This document shows positions 9,301 through 17,869 of a stretch of 61,821 nt of DNA, piece by piece. The stretch is from Clostridia bacterium (lineage in GTDB: Bacteria; Bacillota; Clostridia; Oscillospirales; CAG-382): the NCBI GenBank assembly GCA_017466805.1, contig JAFTTN010000009.1, positions 1 through 61,821 on the forward strand. The letters are read 5' to 3'. A program made the position numbers and the translations under genes. Each line of letters starts with the position of its first letter. Positions within the stretch are counted from its first letter, which is position 1. Below the pieces are notes generated by a model that was given only the letters and a program-made list of their open reading frames with translations, made no database searches and was not told the origin of the DNA.

Positions 9301-11870
9301 TGAAGGAATCAACCTGCGGCTTGTATACGGTTGGCGGTTGTACGCCCAACTGGTATTACAACGGCAAAGACGGAAGCAGCGATAAGATTGAAATAAACGA
9401 GAAGAATTTCGCACAAGCCGTTACTACTATAAACGGAAAAACCTACGTCGAATTTATAATTAATCTTGATAACTTCCATTGCGACAGATCGCTTGGCTTT
9501 AACTATTACGTTTCGGCTACTCAGTATTACGAAAACGAAGAAACCGCAGAAGAAAATGGCGGCGAAACGCTCACTCTGTACTATCCCGAAATCAAAACCG
9601 AATCCTATGATTTTTGGGTAACACACTACAACCCCACCAATAATTTAGACGGTATGGGTGCCATTTTCGACAGTACCTCTGTAGCCAATGACTTTTTTAA
9701 ATACGGCTGGTGGGAAAAAGCAATATTTACCAAGGTTACAGGAAAAACCGATACCTACAGGCTGGATTACATAGTTCACGGCGGTAACGCTTCCGAAAAT
9801 TTCGGCAGCGTAAGCTCTCTGGAAGCAGGTCAGTTCGCCTATGCGGTTCATACCGGCGATTACCATTACGACGAAGAAGCCGGAGAGTATAAGGGATACG
9901 ATATTCCCGAAGCAAAGGCTATGTATCGGTTATTAAACGCGTCTGCTGTCGGCAAGGAATTTGTTATCAAAGGAATCAATCTGGCAGCGTTAGATACTAC
10001 GATAGGCAAGGATATCAAGTCCTCCGGCAACGGCGAAATTATTGCACAAGCGTGGCACGATACACCCACCGACGGTGTCGAGGCGGTTACGTGGCATGAT
10101 AAAGAATACCGTTGCTCATTCAGCATCACCCCGGTTGACGAATTAACCGTCGACACCACTGCCTATTCCGCCAATATGCCCACCGATACAGCTTGGGACA
10201 ACGCAAACGACGGCACTATCAAAAAGCTTTCGCACTTCGCGCCCGACGTTGTAAAGGTCGACGGCAACCTTACCGAAAGTGTTTGGGGCAACAAAGATGG
10301 CTGGATAGAGGTGCAGGACGATATCAACGGTACCTTCCAGGAGCCCGATGTCAGCGAAAAGGGCAATGGATATCGCTTTAAGCTTATGAACGACGGCGAA
10401 TATCTTTACGTCGCGGCAGAGATAGACGTACCGTACAACGATAGCTTTGCTCCGAGCTTCCGCATATGGATTCAAAGCGACAACGCCGAAAAAACCGGCG
10501 AAGGAAACGAAATTATCTCGTACACCAATTTCTACCGTATCACCTACGGCAACTCGAACGTAGAGGAATCCACCAAAGCTATTGCGGCTCTGCCGACTCC
10601 CTCCTACAACAGCCCTGCCGAAGACTTCGAATACACCGGATACCGCGAAGGAATAAAAGTAGACACCAACGGCACCGAAGGCACGGTTGTTTACGAAAAT
10701 CTTCTTGCTTTTGGCAAAAACAAGTCGAACACGATACCAAAGGGCACCTCCGAGGAATTCTTGGACAAAGGCGCAAAATACGGCGAAACCGCATTCTACG
10801 GCTATACCGAGGAAATTCAGGAAAACCAAGATAGAAGCGGCAACTATTACCCTGATATTCAAACCACGAAGACCTATATCGGCAAGGAATCCGCTATGAT
10901 GAAGCCGAATGCCGATAACAGCAAAACCTGGGTTGAATTCAAGGTTGCGCTCGAAGAATTCGGCGGTATCGGCTTCGACGAAAACGGCGACGCACACTAC
11001 AACGATTTTGAATATTTCATTCAGGCAACATGGCATATCGATTCCGAGCAGAACACCGTCTTTTATCCCTTAATATACACCGAATCGCGCTCCGATTCCT
11101 CGTATTACAACAACAACTTCCCTGTTTGGAAGTGGTTCGGCAACAACGCGGCAAGCATTACCGCCGAGGATATGCAGAGCGGCGCGATGAGAATGCGCAA
11201 CAACTGTATGCCGGTTGTAACGCTCGGCGCAAAGATTTGCGAAGATTATCTCTGCCCCGATAACAATCAATACGAGCCTGCAATTCGCTTCGGCGCTCTG
11301 TATACCGAGGATTATTTGCGTAATCACGCAGAAAACGATGCAAACGACCCGCTCGACACAAGCGACGATATGTATACCGCAAAAATCAACGATTATTGGG
11401 ATATCCACGAGGTTGGTATAGCGGTATTGCCCACGCAGATGCTTGAAAACGAGGGCAAGGTGCTCGATTTGACTCTCGAAACTCCCGCTATCTTCACCGC
11501 TCCTGCAGACAATATTGTAAACTGGCAGTGCGGCGAAAACGTAGGCGGTTGGTCCAACTTTGCCGATTACGAAAACTTCGTATACTACATTACCCTTTGG
11601 GGTCTTAGCGAGGATATGAAGGACGTTAAGTTCAGCTTTGTTCCCTACGTCGATTTCTATGCTTCGGCAGGCACCGAAACCTATTACGGCGAAACCTTTG
11701 TAAGAAGCTATAATATGATTAAGGAATACACGTTGAGCGAAAACGGCTTCGAGGACGATAATTCCACCCCCGTTCTTCCCGACAGCGATTACAGCGATTA
11801 TCCCCCTGCAGAAAATCATCCGCAGGAAAGCTCGGTTGTTATCGAGGATAATTCCGAATCAAACGAATAA
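6336..11870 (+). CDS. Giant secreted protein with about five CBM9-like modules
   Basis: 1844 residues; RBS AAGGAG precedes the ATG. The signal peptide ends near ITAFA. Five CBM9/DOMON-like modules start near residues 50, 266, 577, 840 and 1304. Most open with a strand of the form TVDGxLDExxW and contain a later strand such as YLYGA or YLYVA; the third is degenerate. An extra segment lies between modules four and five, about residues 1105-1290. From about 1626 a separate C-terminal domain (VTLGAKI, then AIRFGALY) leads into an acidic Ser/Asp/Pro-rich tail with no sortase motif or dockerin. Known members of this fold bind sugars, so a secreted glycan-binding role is inferred. It has its own promoter and ends at a strong bidirectional terminator. 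No enzyme motif was found. Confidence 0.88.
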   Translation: MKKKLSRILSAILVLCMLPATFITAFARGKGVFYDGVENQSIENAKGQYIPETITIDGKLNDTGWPESNFNYVDVNTGYWSVLEPAHSGLNYKYQIRADHSQLYLGASVALPEGISSATFTLLLKDSDKTEIGGYTHRLVVALENGTAAVKEHDNITLSISADDHPVLAAEKHLIAWESDGQNCTFELRNLLCDMGISDISKITYYVSVDVANGDKTESLYHPKYALDYGIKTPTFDYWPVDSDGTVGGITVNTAYDSNEIDDLPYEVTVDGRFDEAVWASLTDFHLNGKEDPYGSKNEPEIANIDSSKYFTKAVTYELNANHTAVEHSAYNTADGYDTIRFKYEIRVDKDYLYGAVVAYVPEFEAYKGTYYYNGESKGTYTVMPAPDLYIYFFGDNNGENGYPADNANIIAKNGKHQVDGVIQIRSSDRSPEANDNKEVVYAYNKMCVEYDIDNTSTRIAGWKNHAAACLQAARLELAGNIWHFEFRVKADELPTDENGDIVYGVGLADRTQFSVNATTSSSYMILADEFKNVNANRSFAWTGGGSSATYSERKYYDYNAQKSAGNIFTKEQLENAKESSLTVAHDKMFDDNMLSQELWAALTAADYIVDSNARGTVDYNNYLKKQLGTNSQDTVDATYTDSAKAFGVISYSQGGRFMYKLTADYEYLYGAAYIKLYGGKRFDYNNTSLEGTETREFRVYINTSQKATDNGHTVIKVPLDPYKNAFGSNNERVTAIVKEISVESGSSTQYYYAIEFKVPMSDLGVSYSLDANDEDLLFSYYTSVCTITSDTTKGFTTKEFDMVHPKANSVGGDYFDFSFYPSWSWQLDGDAHFTYGNMLKDITVDGQLDENYWIGDEKETVEMIHVDGTNGTYQNESEQGNSLSFDYKIYAGENYIYGAAIIEGAAVATDTPYEHLYWNDYSSKPMTRFELWIDNKQNEYPWDRDNQAGNADGKKMEKSQTQVYYGTDCFENYYYNFYLSNNSSNGSLKESTCGLYTVGGCTPNWYYNGKDGSSDKIEINEKNFAQAVTTINGKTYVEFIINLDNFHCDRSLGFNYYVSATQYYENEETAEENGGETLTLYYPEIKTESYDFWVTHYNPTNNLDGMGAIFDSTSVANDFFKYGWWEKAIFTKVTGKTDTYRLDYIVHGGNASENFGSVSSLEAGQFAYAVHTGDYHYDEEAGEYKGYDIPEAKAMYRLLNASAVGKEFVIKGINLAALDTTIGKDIKSSGNGEIIAQAWHDTPTDGVEAVTWHDKEYRCSFSITPVDELTVDTTAYSANMPTDTAWDNANDGTIKKLSHFAPDVVKVDGNLTESVWGNKDGWIEVQDDINGTFQEPDVSEKGNGYRFKLMNDGEYLYVAAEIDVPYNDSFAPSFRIWIQSDNAEKTGEGNEIISYTNFYRITYGNSNVEESTKAIAALPTPSYNSPAEDFEYTGYREGIKVDTNGTEGTVVYENLLAFGKNKSNTIPKGTSEEFLDKGAKYGETAFYGYTEEIQENQDRSGNYYPDIQTTKTYIGKESAMMKPNADNSKTWVEFKVALEEFGGIGFDENGDAHYNDFEYFIQATWHIDSEQNTVFYPLIYTESRSDSSYYNNNFPVWKWFGNNAASITAEDMQSGAMRMRNNCMPVVTLGAKICEDYLCPDNNQYEPAIRFGALYTEDYLRNHAENDANDPLDTSDDMYTAKINDYWDIHEVGIAVLPTQMLENEGKVLDLTLETPAIFTAPADNIVNWQCGENVGGWSNFADYENFVYYITLWGLSEDMKDVKFSFVPYVDFYASAGTETYYGETFVRSYNMIKEYTLSENGFEDDNSTPVLPDSDYSDYPPAENHPQESSVVIEDNSESNE
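6381..6575. repeat. N-terminal arm of inverted gene duplication (right copy)
   Basis: Inverted partner of 5821-6015; see that entry. Confidence 0.9.
11157..11588. repeat. C-terminal arm of inverted gene duplication (right copy)
   Basis: Inverted partner of 1-447, with one 15-nt length difference. Confidence 0.85.
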
Positions 11871-11873
11871 CGC

Positions 11874-11905
11874 AAAAAAGGAACTTCAATCGAAGTTCCT
11901 TTTTT
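11874..11905. terminator. Bidirectional intrinsic terminator
   Basis: A 14-bp stem with loop AATC and A/T tracts on both sides lies between the convergent giant gene and thrS. Confidence 0.9.
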
Positions 11906-11918
11906 TATTGCGTTGATT

Positions 11919-13850
11919 TTATTTCGCCTTGGTTGCGATTTCAAGAGTGAATTTCGCAAGCATTTCGTCAACAGGCATTGCGCCCAAATCCTCGCCCTTG
12001 CGGTTACGCACCGAAACAGCTCCCATTTCCTGCTCCTTCGCGCCGACGATAAGCATATAGGGAATCTTTTCGAGCTGTGCTTCGCGGATACGCTTGCCCA
12101 TCGTTTCGTTTCTGTCGTCAAGGCGAACGCGGATGCCGCAATTTTCAAGCTTTTTCGCCACCTCTGCCGCATAGCCGTTCATATCGGCGTTTACGGGAAT
12201 AACGCTAACCTGCGTAGGCATTAACCACATCGGAAGCGCACCTGCATATTTTTCGAGAAGAAGCGCAAGCGTTCTTTCGTAACAGCCCATGCTCGTACGG
12301 TGAATAATATAGGGGTTAACAAGCTTGTTTTCGGAATCGACGTATTCCATACCGAACTTCTTTGCAAGAAGCATATCGATCTGAATGGTAACGATAGTGT
12401 CCTCCTTGCCGAAAACGTTCTTGCACTGAATATCGAGCTTCGGACCGTAGAACGCCGCTTCATCGATACCGATTTCGTAATTTATTCCAAGATTATCGAG
12501 CAATCTGCCCATAATTTCCTGCGCTTCGTTCCACTGCTCGGGCGTGCCCTCGTATTTGTCGGTACGCTTCGGATCCCATTGCGAGAAGCGGAAGGTGCAG
12601 TCCTCCCAAAGACCGAGCGTTTCCAAGCAATACTGCGCAAGCTCAACGCAGCCCTTGAATTCCTCCTCCAGCTGATCGGGACGGAGCACGAGGTGACCTT
12701 CCGAAATAGTGAACTGACGAACGCGGATAAGACCGTGCATTTCGCCGCTGTCTTCGTTACGGAAGAGCGTGCTCGTTTCGCCCAAGCGCATAGGAAGATC
12801 GCGGTAGGAGCGGCGCTTGTTGAGAAATACTTGATATTGGAACGGGCAGGTCATCGGACGAAGCGCAAAGCACTCCTTGGTTTCGTCGTCGGGATCGCCC
12901 ATAATGAACATACCATCGCGGTAGTGGTCCCAGTGTCCCGAAATCTTATATAGCTCGCGCTTTGCCATAAGCGGAGTTTTGGTAAGAAGATAGCCGCGCT
13001 TTTGCTCCTCGTCCTCGATCCAGCGCTGCATAAGCTGAATCACGCGGGAGCCCTTCGGGAGCAATATCGGCAAGCCTTGACCGATAACGTCGACCGTGGT
13101 AAAGAATTCAAGCTCGCGGCCGATTTTGTTGTGGTCGCGCTTGCGTGCCTCTTCAAGCTGGGTAATATATGCGTTAAGCTCGTCCTTGCTCGGATAAGCC
13201 GCACCGTATACTCGCTGCAGCTGCTTGTTATTCTGGTCGCCCTTCCAATAAGCGCCGGTGCATTGCATAAGCTTAATCGCCTTTACCGCACCCGTCGAGA
13301 AAAGGTGAGGGCCTGCACAAAGGTCGACGAATTCGCCCTGACGGTAGAAGGAAATGGTTGCGTCCTCGGGAAGCTCGTTAATAAGCTGTACCTTATAGGG
13401 CTCGTTTTTTTCCTCCATAAACGCAATCGCCTCTGCGCGCGGAAGCTCGAAGCGCTCGATAAGAAGATTTTCCTTAACAATCTTCTTCATCTCGTCCTCT
13501 AACTTCTTCAAAACCTCGGGCGTGAAGGGCGTTTCGCTGTCGAAATCGTAGTAAAAGCCGTTTTCAACGGCGGGGCCGATGGTAAGCTTGGTTTCGGGGA
13601 AAAGTCTTTTTACCGCCTGAGCAAGAATATGTGCGGCGGTGTGGCGGAACACCTGCTTGCCCTCCGCCTCGGCAAAGGTCAAAAGCTCGATAGTATCGCC
13701 CTCGTTCACCGCGGTGCTAAGCGCGCAAACCTCGCCGTTTACCTTCGCCGCGATAACCGCGCGGGATATAAGCTCGGCTTCCTTTGCCGCTTCGTATACG
13801 GTCGATGCGTTTTCTGCGCTGAATTCGTTACCGTTAATAATAAGCTTCAT
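11919..13850 (-). CDS. thrS: Threonyl-tRNA synthetase
   Basis: 643 residues, the normal length. It charges tRNA-Thr with threonine in the cytoplasm. A TGS domain covers about residues 1-60, followed by the editing domain with HTAAH (zinc-type His pair). The class II core carries RNEDSGEMHG (motif 2) and HRTSMGCYER (motif 3). The C-terminal anticodon-binding domain contains RLDDRNETMGKRI. The motif 2 region reads ISEGH where many ThrRS have DDAH, so it belongs to a somewhat divergent subgroup. RBS AGGAGG sits before ATG 13850. The T-box leader upstream implies induction when uncharged tRNA-Thr accumulates. Confidence 0.97.
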   Translation of the reverse strand: MKLIINGNEFSAENASTVYEAAKEAELISRAVIAAKVNGEVCALSTAVNEGDTIELLTFAEAEGKQVFRHTAAHILAQAVKRLFPETKLTIGPAVENGFYYDFDSETPFTPEVLKKLEDEMKKIVKENLLIERFELPRAEAIAFMEEKNEPYKVQLINELPEDATISFYRQGEFVDLCAGPHLFSTGAVKAIKLMQCTGAYWKGDQNNKQLQRVYGAAYPSKDELNAYITQLEEARKRDHNKIGRELEFFTTVDVIGQGLPILLPKGSRVIQLMQRWIEDEEQKRGYLLTKTPLMAKRELYKISGHWDHYRDGMFIMGDPDDETKECFALRPMTCPFQYQVFLNKRRSYRDLPMRLGETSTLFRNEDSGEMHGLIRVRQFTISEGHLVLRPDQLEEEFKGCVELAQYCLETLGLWEDCTFRFSQWDPKRTDKYEGTPEQWNEAQEIMGRLLDNLGINYEIGIDEAAFYGPKLDIQCKNVFGKEDTIVTIQIDMLLAKKFGMEYVDSENKLVNPYIIHRTSMGCYERTLALLLEKYAGALPMWLMPTQVSVIPVNADMNGYAAEVAKKLENCGIRVRLDDRNETMGKRIREAQLEKIPYMLIVGAKEQEMGAVSVRNRKGEDLGAMPVDEMLAKFTLEIATKAK

Positions 13851-13869
13851 AAATTAATCCTCCTGAAAA

Positions 13870-14076
13870 TATAAAAACCCGACAGCTTTTAAAAACTGTC
13901 GGGGTGCAAATCATAAATTCGCACGGTTCCACCCGTACTTTTAACTTTTCTGTTTAATTTTCGACACTAAACGGGCGGTATTCCTTGCGGCGTTTCTTTA
14001 TCGCGCTTTCAGCCCGTGGCGCGAATTCTCTGTAAGCCGTTTCGCAAAAAACGTGTTCCGTTATCCTTGTATCTTG
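13870..14076 (-). promoter_or_regulatory. T-box riboswitch leader of thrS
   Basis: The minus strand carries the conserved T-box sequence GGGTGGAACC (within 13921-13940), which pairs with the tRNA acceptor end. The competing terminator stem CCCGACAG/CTGTCGGG (13878-13885 with 13896-13903) is followed by a U-run. A distal stem I segment with GGCTGAAAGC lies at about 14003-14015. ACC at 13979-13977 is a plausible threonine specifier codon, though I did not fold the full stem I. Confidence 0.92.
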
Positions 14077-14082
14077 TTCTTT

Positions 14083-14110
14083 AGTATACCACTTTTTTGC
14101 GATTTGTCAA
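14083..14110 (-). promoter_or_regulatory. thrS promoter
   Basis: On the minus strand, TTGACA (14105-14110), a 16-bp spacer and TATACT (14083-14088) lie directly ahead of the T-box leader. Confidence 0.88.
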
Positions 14111-14154
14111 CATTTTTTTACCGCAAAAATCATTCTGTTTTCATAGTTCTGCGG

Positions 14155-14982
14155 CTAAATCGGCTTTCCCTTGAACTCGCGTATGTGCAAATGGCGCTCG
14201 CGCGCTTCGGCAATAGTGCCAAAAGGAACCTCGGTATGAATTCTGTGCGGCTTGAACCCGCCCTCGAACAAAAACGGACCGCAGTACCCGGCATTTTCAA
14301 GCAAGCCGATAAGCTCGTCCCAATTAATATATCCGTTACCGCAGAAATAATGCTTTTCGTCGATAAAATCGTAATCGCTGAAATGCACCGTGGCGATTTT
14401 TTCGCCAAGCTCCCGCACGAAATCTGCATGCGTATCCTTAAACTGCAAAAGCAAATGGTTTACGTCAAAGCAAATACGCAGTCTTTCGTCGGCTGACGCC
14501 AACGCCTTCAGCTCGGCAATATTGTGTCCCAAGCAGGAGCGCGGCAGGTCCTCGATACAAATAACCGCACCGAGCGCATCTGCATATTCCGCAAGCCTTG
14601 CGAGCGATTCTTTTGCGTTTTCCAAACGTCCTTCGCGCTCGGAATCGGCAATAGGCTCGTACGACGGATGCACCACAAACCGCTTAATTCCTATCGAGCA
14701 GGCTTTATTTATAAGCGAAAAATATATCGCAAGCGCAGTCTCGCGCCTTTCGCTGTCCTCTGCCGAAATATCCACGCTGTCGCCGAACGGCAGGTGGTAT
14801 GACCATAGCTCTATCCCCGCCTCACGCGCGTTTTTGCCAAGAGAATCCCAATCGATATTACGGTATTCCCACTCCGAAACCGAAAGCTCGATTGCGCTTA
14901 TTCCGCAATTAATAAGCTCGGTTAAACAGTCAAGCCCCGTTTCCGAAGTCGATATCGCCGTTTTCCATTCGGTATGCTTCAT
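14155..14982 (-). CDS. Sugar phosphate isomerase/epimerase-type TIM barrel protein
   Basis: 275 residues of the xylose-isomerase-like / AP endonuclease 2 superfamily. Barrel-strand motifs are visible: ELWSYHLPFG early, FVVHPSYEP, ICIEDLPRS in the middle, CFDVNHLLLQF, TVHFSDYD and FLFEGGF late. The acidic and His residues in these are the usual metal ligands. Substrate cannot be read from sequence. RBS GAGGTAAG precedes ATG 14982. It is the last gene after the aryl-acid operon but is separated from it by an intrinsic terminator, so it may depend on readthrough. A second family member is at 51233-52099. Confidence 0.82.
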   Translation of the reverse strand: MKHTEWKTAISTSETGLDCLTELINCGISAIELSVSEWEYRNIDWDSLGKNAREAGIELWSYHLPFGDSVDISAEDSERRETALAIYFSLINKACSIGIKRFVVHPSYEPIADSEREGRLENAKESLARLAEYADALGAVICIEDLPRSCLGHNIAELKALASADERLRICFDVNHLLLQFKDTHADFVRELGEKIATVHFSDYDFIDEKHYFCGNGYINWDELIGLLENAGYCGPFLFEGGFKPHRIHTEVPFGTIAEARERHLHIREFKGKPI

Positions 14983-14994
14983 ATTTCTTACCTC

Positions 14995-15025
14995 AAAAAA
15001 GCTCCCCCGTTAAACACAGAGGAGC
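14995..15025 (-). terminator. Intrinsic terminator after the ACT-domain gene
   Basis: Minus-strand stem GCTCCTC/GGGGGAGC followed by six Us. It lies between the ACT gene and the sugar isomerase gene and could act as a partial stop inside the gene series. Confidence 0.7.
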
Positions 15026-15031
15026 AAATTT

Positions 15032-15454
15032 TTAATATTCCTCGCCCTCTAAAAGCTCACATCCGTGAGCCTTGAGCGCAGCAACAGCCTTTTCGTTATC
15101 GGCAACGCGAAGCACAAAATAAGCGTGGCTTGCATTGCGGGGAACGAATTCGTAAACGTATTCAACGCCGACGTCCTTATCCGAAACAGCCTTCATCGTT
15201 TCGGCAAATCCGCCGGTTTTATCGGGTATGCTCACCGCAATAACGTCGCTTAACGAAACGGTAAGTCCCGCCGCTTTAAGCTTTTGCTCTGCTTCGAAGG
15301 GCTTATCGACAATAAGACGCAAAATACCGAAATCGGTCGTATCGGCAATAGAAAGACCGCGGATGTTTATATCTGCGTTTGCCATAACGCTGGTTATTTC
15401 GGCAAGTCTGCCGCCCTTGTTTTCAACGAAAACTGATAACTGTTTAATATACAT
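15032..15454 (-). CDS. Tandem ACT-domain protein, amino-acid sensing
   Basis: 140 residues forming two ACT domains. The first (about 1-70) opens KQLSVFVENKGGRLAEI and the second (about 72-138) contains SIPDKTGGFAE and YAYFVLRV-like strands. ACT domains bind amino acids and regulate enzymes or transport. It is 24 bp after iorB and follows the order ligase, oxidoreductase alpha, beta, ACT that I know from other Clostridia and archaea. A role in sensing aromatic amino acids for this pathway is inferred. RBS AAAGGA precedes ATG 15454. There is no DNA-binding or catalytic domain. Confidence 0.85.
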   Translation of the reverse strand: MYIKQLSVFVENKGGRLAEITSVMANADINIRGLSIADTTDFGILRLIVDKPFEAEQKLKAAGLTVSLSDVIAVSIPDKTGGFAETMKAVSDKDVGVEYVYEFVPRNASHAYFVLRVADNEKAVAALKAHGCELLEGEEY

Positions 15455-15478
15455 TCTCGGTAGTCCTTTCCGTTTATA

Positions 15479-16054
15479 TTATTCGTGGCTGTAGCCGAGC
15501 TCGAACGCACGCTCGTTAACCTCGATAGTCTTTTGAGGAACGGTTGCACGTATAGCATCGAGACATTCCTGTTTATCGATACCCAACTGCTTTGCGGCGA
15601 TGCCCAAGAGCACGATATTAACAGCCTTTGCACTGCCCGCCTGCTCTGCAAGCGAAAGCGCGTCTGCCGAAACCACCTTTACGCCGAGCGCGGAAATTTT
15701 TTCAAGAATATTTTCGGGATATTCGGCGTTGCCCATAATAACCGGCATCGGATCGATCTGCGCGGTGTTCGAAATAATTACGCCGCCTTTTTTTAAATAA
15801 GGAAGCCAGCGCGCGCTTTCGAGCGCCTCGAACGAAATAATAACGTCTGCTTCGCCCTTATCGATAACCGGCGAATAAACCTTTTCGCCCGCGCGCACGT
15901 AGGTAACCACGCTGCCGCCGCGTTGCGACATACCGTGTACCTCACTTACCTTTACGTCGTAGCCCGAATCGATATATATCTTGCCCATAAGCTTCGAGGC
16001 AAGCAACGTTCCCTGACCGCCGACACCGACGATAAGAATATTTATAGAATTCAT
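15479..16054 (-). CDS. iorB: Indolepyruvate ferredoxin oxidoreductase, beta subunit
   Basis: 191 residues. The N-terminal motif GVGGQGTLLASKLM is the hallmark of the gamma-type domain of 2-oxoacid:ferredoxin oxidoreductases, followed by SEVHGMSQRGGSV. With IorA it oxidatively decarboxylates aryl pyruvates (indole-, phenyl-, hydroxyphenylpyruvate) to aryl-acetyl-CoA while reducing ferredoxin. The gene starts 14 bp after iorA ends and has RBS AAGGAGG. The genomic pairing with iorA makes the call secure; preference among the three aryl pyruvates is not readable. Confidence 0.95.
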   Translation of the reverse strand: MNSINILIVGVGGQGTLLASKLMGKIYIDSGYDVKVSEVHGMSQRGGSVVTYVRAGEKVYSPVIDKGEADVIISFEALESARWLPYLKKGGVIISNTAQIDPMPVIMGNAEYPENILEKISALGVKVVSADALSLAEQAGSAKAVNIVLLGIAAKQLGIDKQECLDAIRATVPQKTIEVNERAFELGYSHE

Positions 16055-16068
16055 TATTCCTTGCCTCC

Positions 16069-17856
16069 TTATTCAGCCTTAATAATCGCATCAAGACGGC
16101 AGGTTTCAACACAAACGCCGCAACCCAAGCATTGATTCGGGTCGATAAACGCCTTGGTTCTGCCGTTTTCCTGCTTTTTCTGCGAGATTGCGGGGCATCC
16201 TACCTTTAAGCACATCTTACAGCCGACGCATTTGCTTTGATCGACCAAAAGTGCTTTGGGATGTTTAACGCTTTTAAGCAGAGCGCAGGGTCTTCTCGAA
16301 ATAACGAGCGAGGGCTCTTCCGCCGCAAGCTCTTCCATAACAGCCGCCCTTGTGCCCTTTATATCGAACGGATCGACAACACGCACTCGCTTGATACCGA
16401 TTGCGTTCGCAAGAGCTTCGAGATTAACCGCGGTTGTGGGGTCGCCTTTAATGGTTTTGCCGTTTAAGGGGTTGTTCTGGTGTCCCGTCATACCCGTGAT
16501 AGAGTTATCAAGCACGATAACGGTGGAAATACCCTTGTTGTAAACTATGTCGATAAGTCCGGTAATGCCGGAATGAATAAACGTCGAGTCGCCGATAACG
16601 GCAATAGCTTTCTTTGCCGCTTCGCTTCCGCGCGCGGTGTTATAGCCGTGAAGCGCCGAAACCGATGCGCCCATACATACACAGGTATCCATCATCGAAA
16701 GCGGTGCCTGCGCGCCGAGAGTGTAGCAGCCGATATCGCCGCTGACGTAAAGGTTCAAATCCTTCAACGCGTAATAAAGACCTCTGTGCGGACAGCCGGC
16801 GCAAAGCACGGGAGGACGTGCGGGAATATCACAATCAACCGAAAGAAATTCGTTTTCGGTTCCCAAAATCGCCTTTGCGATAATCGATTGGTTGTATTCG
16901 CCGAGCGGCGAGAAAACCTCACGCTTAATGTCGTTTGCATCTCTTCTGCCGATAACCTTAACACCGAGCTTTATGCAGTGCGTTTCGATAATATCGTCAA
17001 GCTCCTCGATAACGTAGAGCGTTTTTACCTTTTTCGAAAAATCAACAATAGCCTTTTTGGGAAGCGGGTTTACCATACCGAGCTTTAAATAGCTTGCCTT
17101 TTCACCCAACGCCTCGCGCGCGTAGACATAGGTACTGCCTGCCGCGATAATACCGATTTCGTCCGAAAAGATTTCTTCCTTGTTAACGCCGAGCGTAAAC
17201 GCCTCGGTATCGCCCCAAAGCGAAAGAGCTTCGTTGCGAGCCTCGACCTTGGCGTGCGCCTTTCTTGCCATTGCGGGCATCATAACGTTCTTCATAACGT
17301 CGCGCTTATAGGGCTTTAATTCCTTTTCCTGTCTTTCCGAAACGGTAACGAGCGAGCGCGAATGCGAAATTCTTGTGGAAAGCCTTAAAAGCACGGGTGC
17401 GTCGAAGCGCTCGGAAAGGTCGTATGCGATTTTTGTGAAATCAAGCGCCTCCTGGCTGTCCGAGGGCTCGAGCATCGGAACCTTCGCCGCGATAGCGTGG
17501 TGGCGGGAATCCTGCTCGTTCTGCGAGGAATGCATCCCGGGGTCGTCGGCAACCGCGCAAACCATACCGCCGTTTACTCCGATATAGGAAGCGGTGTAAA
17601 GCGGGTCTGCCGCAACGTTAAGACCAACGTGCTTCATCGCGCAAAAGGATCTTGCGCCGCCAAAGGATGCACCGAAGGCAACCTCGAAAGCAACCTTTTC
17701 GTTGGGCGCCCATTCGGAATATATATCATCGAATTTACTTACCGATTCGGTAATTTCGGTACTCGGAGTACCGGGGTAGGAGGAAACCACGCGCACACCC
17801 GCCTCGTAAAGACCCTGCGCTACGGCTTCGTTACCCAAAAGCAATTTCTTTTCCAT
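16069..17856 (-). CDS. iorA: Indolepyruvate ferredoxin oxidoreductase, alpha subunit
   Basis: 595 residues from ATG 17856; I prefer this over GTG 17865 because AAAGGTG is correctly spaced. The N-terminal domain (LLGNEAVAQGLYEAG, SSYPGTPSTEI) is the pyrimidine-binding half. The thiamine diphosphate domain has GDIGCYTLGA and AVIGDSTFIHSG. The C-terminus holds two 4Fe-4S clusters: CVGCKMCLKVGC and CLGCGVCVETC. It decarboxylates aryl pyruvates and passes electrons to ferredoxin. It lies 4-14 bp from its neighbours in the paaK-iorA-iorB-ACT operon. Confidence 0.96.
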   Translation of the reverse strand: MEKKLLLGNEAVAQGLYEAGVRVVSSYPGTPSTEITESVSKFDDIYSEWAPNEKVAFEVAFGASFGGARSFCAMKHVGLNVAADPLYTASYIGVNGGMVCAVADDPGMHSSQNEQDSRHHAIAAKVPMLEPSDSQEALDFTKIAYDLSERFDAPVLLRLSTRISHSRSLVTVSERQEKELKPYKRDVMKNVMMPAMARKAHAKVEARNEALSLWGDTEAFTLGVNKEEIFSDEIGIIAAGSTYVYAREALGEKASYLKLGMVNPLPKKAIVDFSKKVKTLYVIEELDDIIETHCIKLGVKVIGRRDANDIKREVFSPLGEYNQSIIAKAILGTENEFLSVDCDIPARPPVLCAGCPHRGLYYALKDLNLYVSGDIGCYTLGAQAPLSMMDTCVCMGASVSALHGYNTARGSEAAKKAIAVIGDSTFIHSGITGLIDIVYNKGISTVIVLDNSITGMTGHQNNPLNGKTIKGDPTTAVNLEALANAIGIKRVRVVDPFDIKGTRAAVMEELAAEEPSLVISRRPCALLKSVKHPKALLVDQSKCVGCKMCLKVGCPAISQKKQENGRTKAFIDPNQCLGCGVCVETCRLDAIIKAE

Positions 17857-17869
17857 TATAATCACCTTT

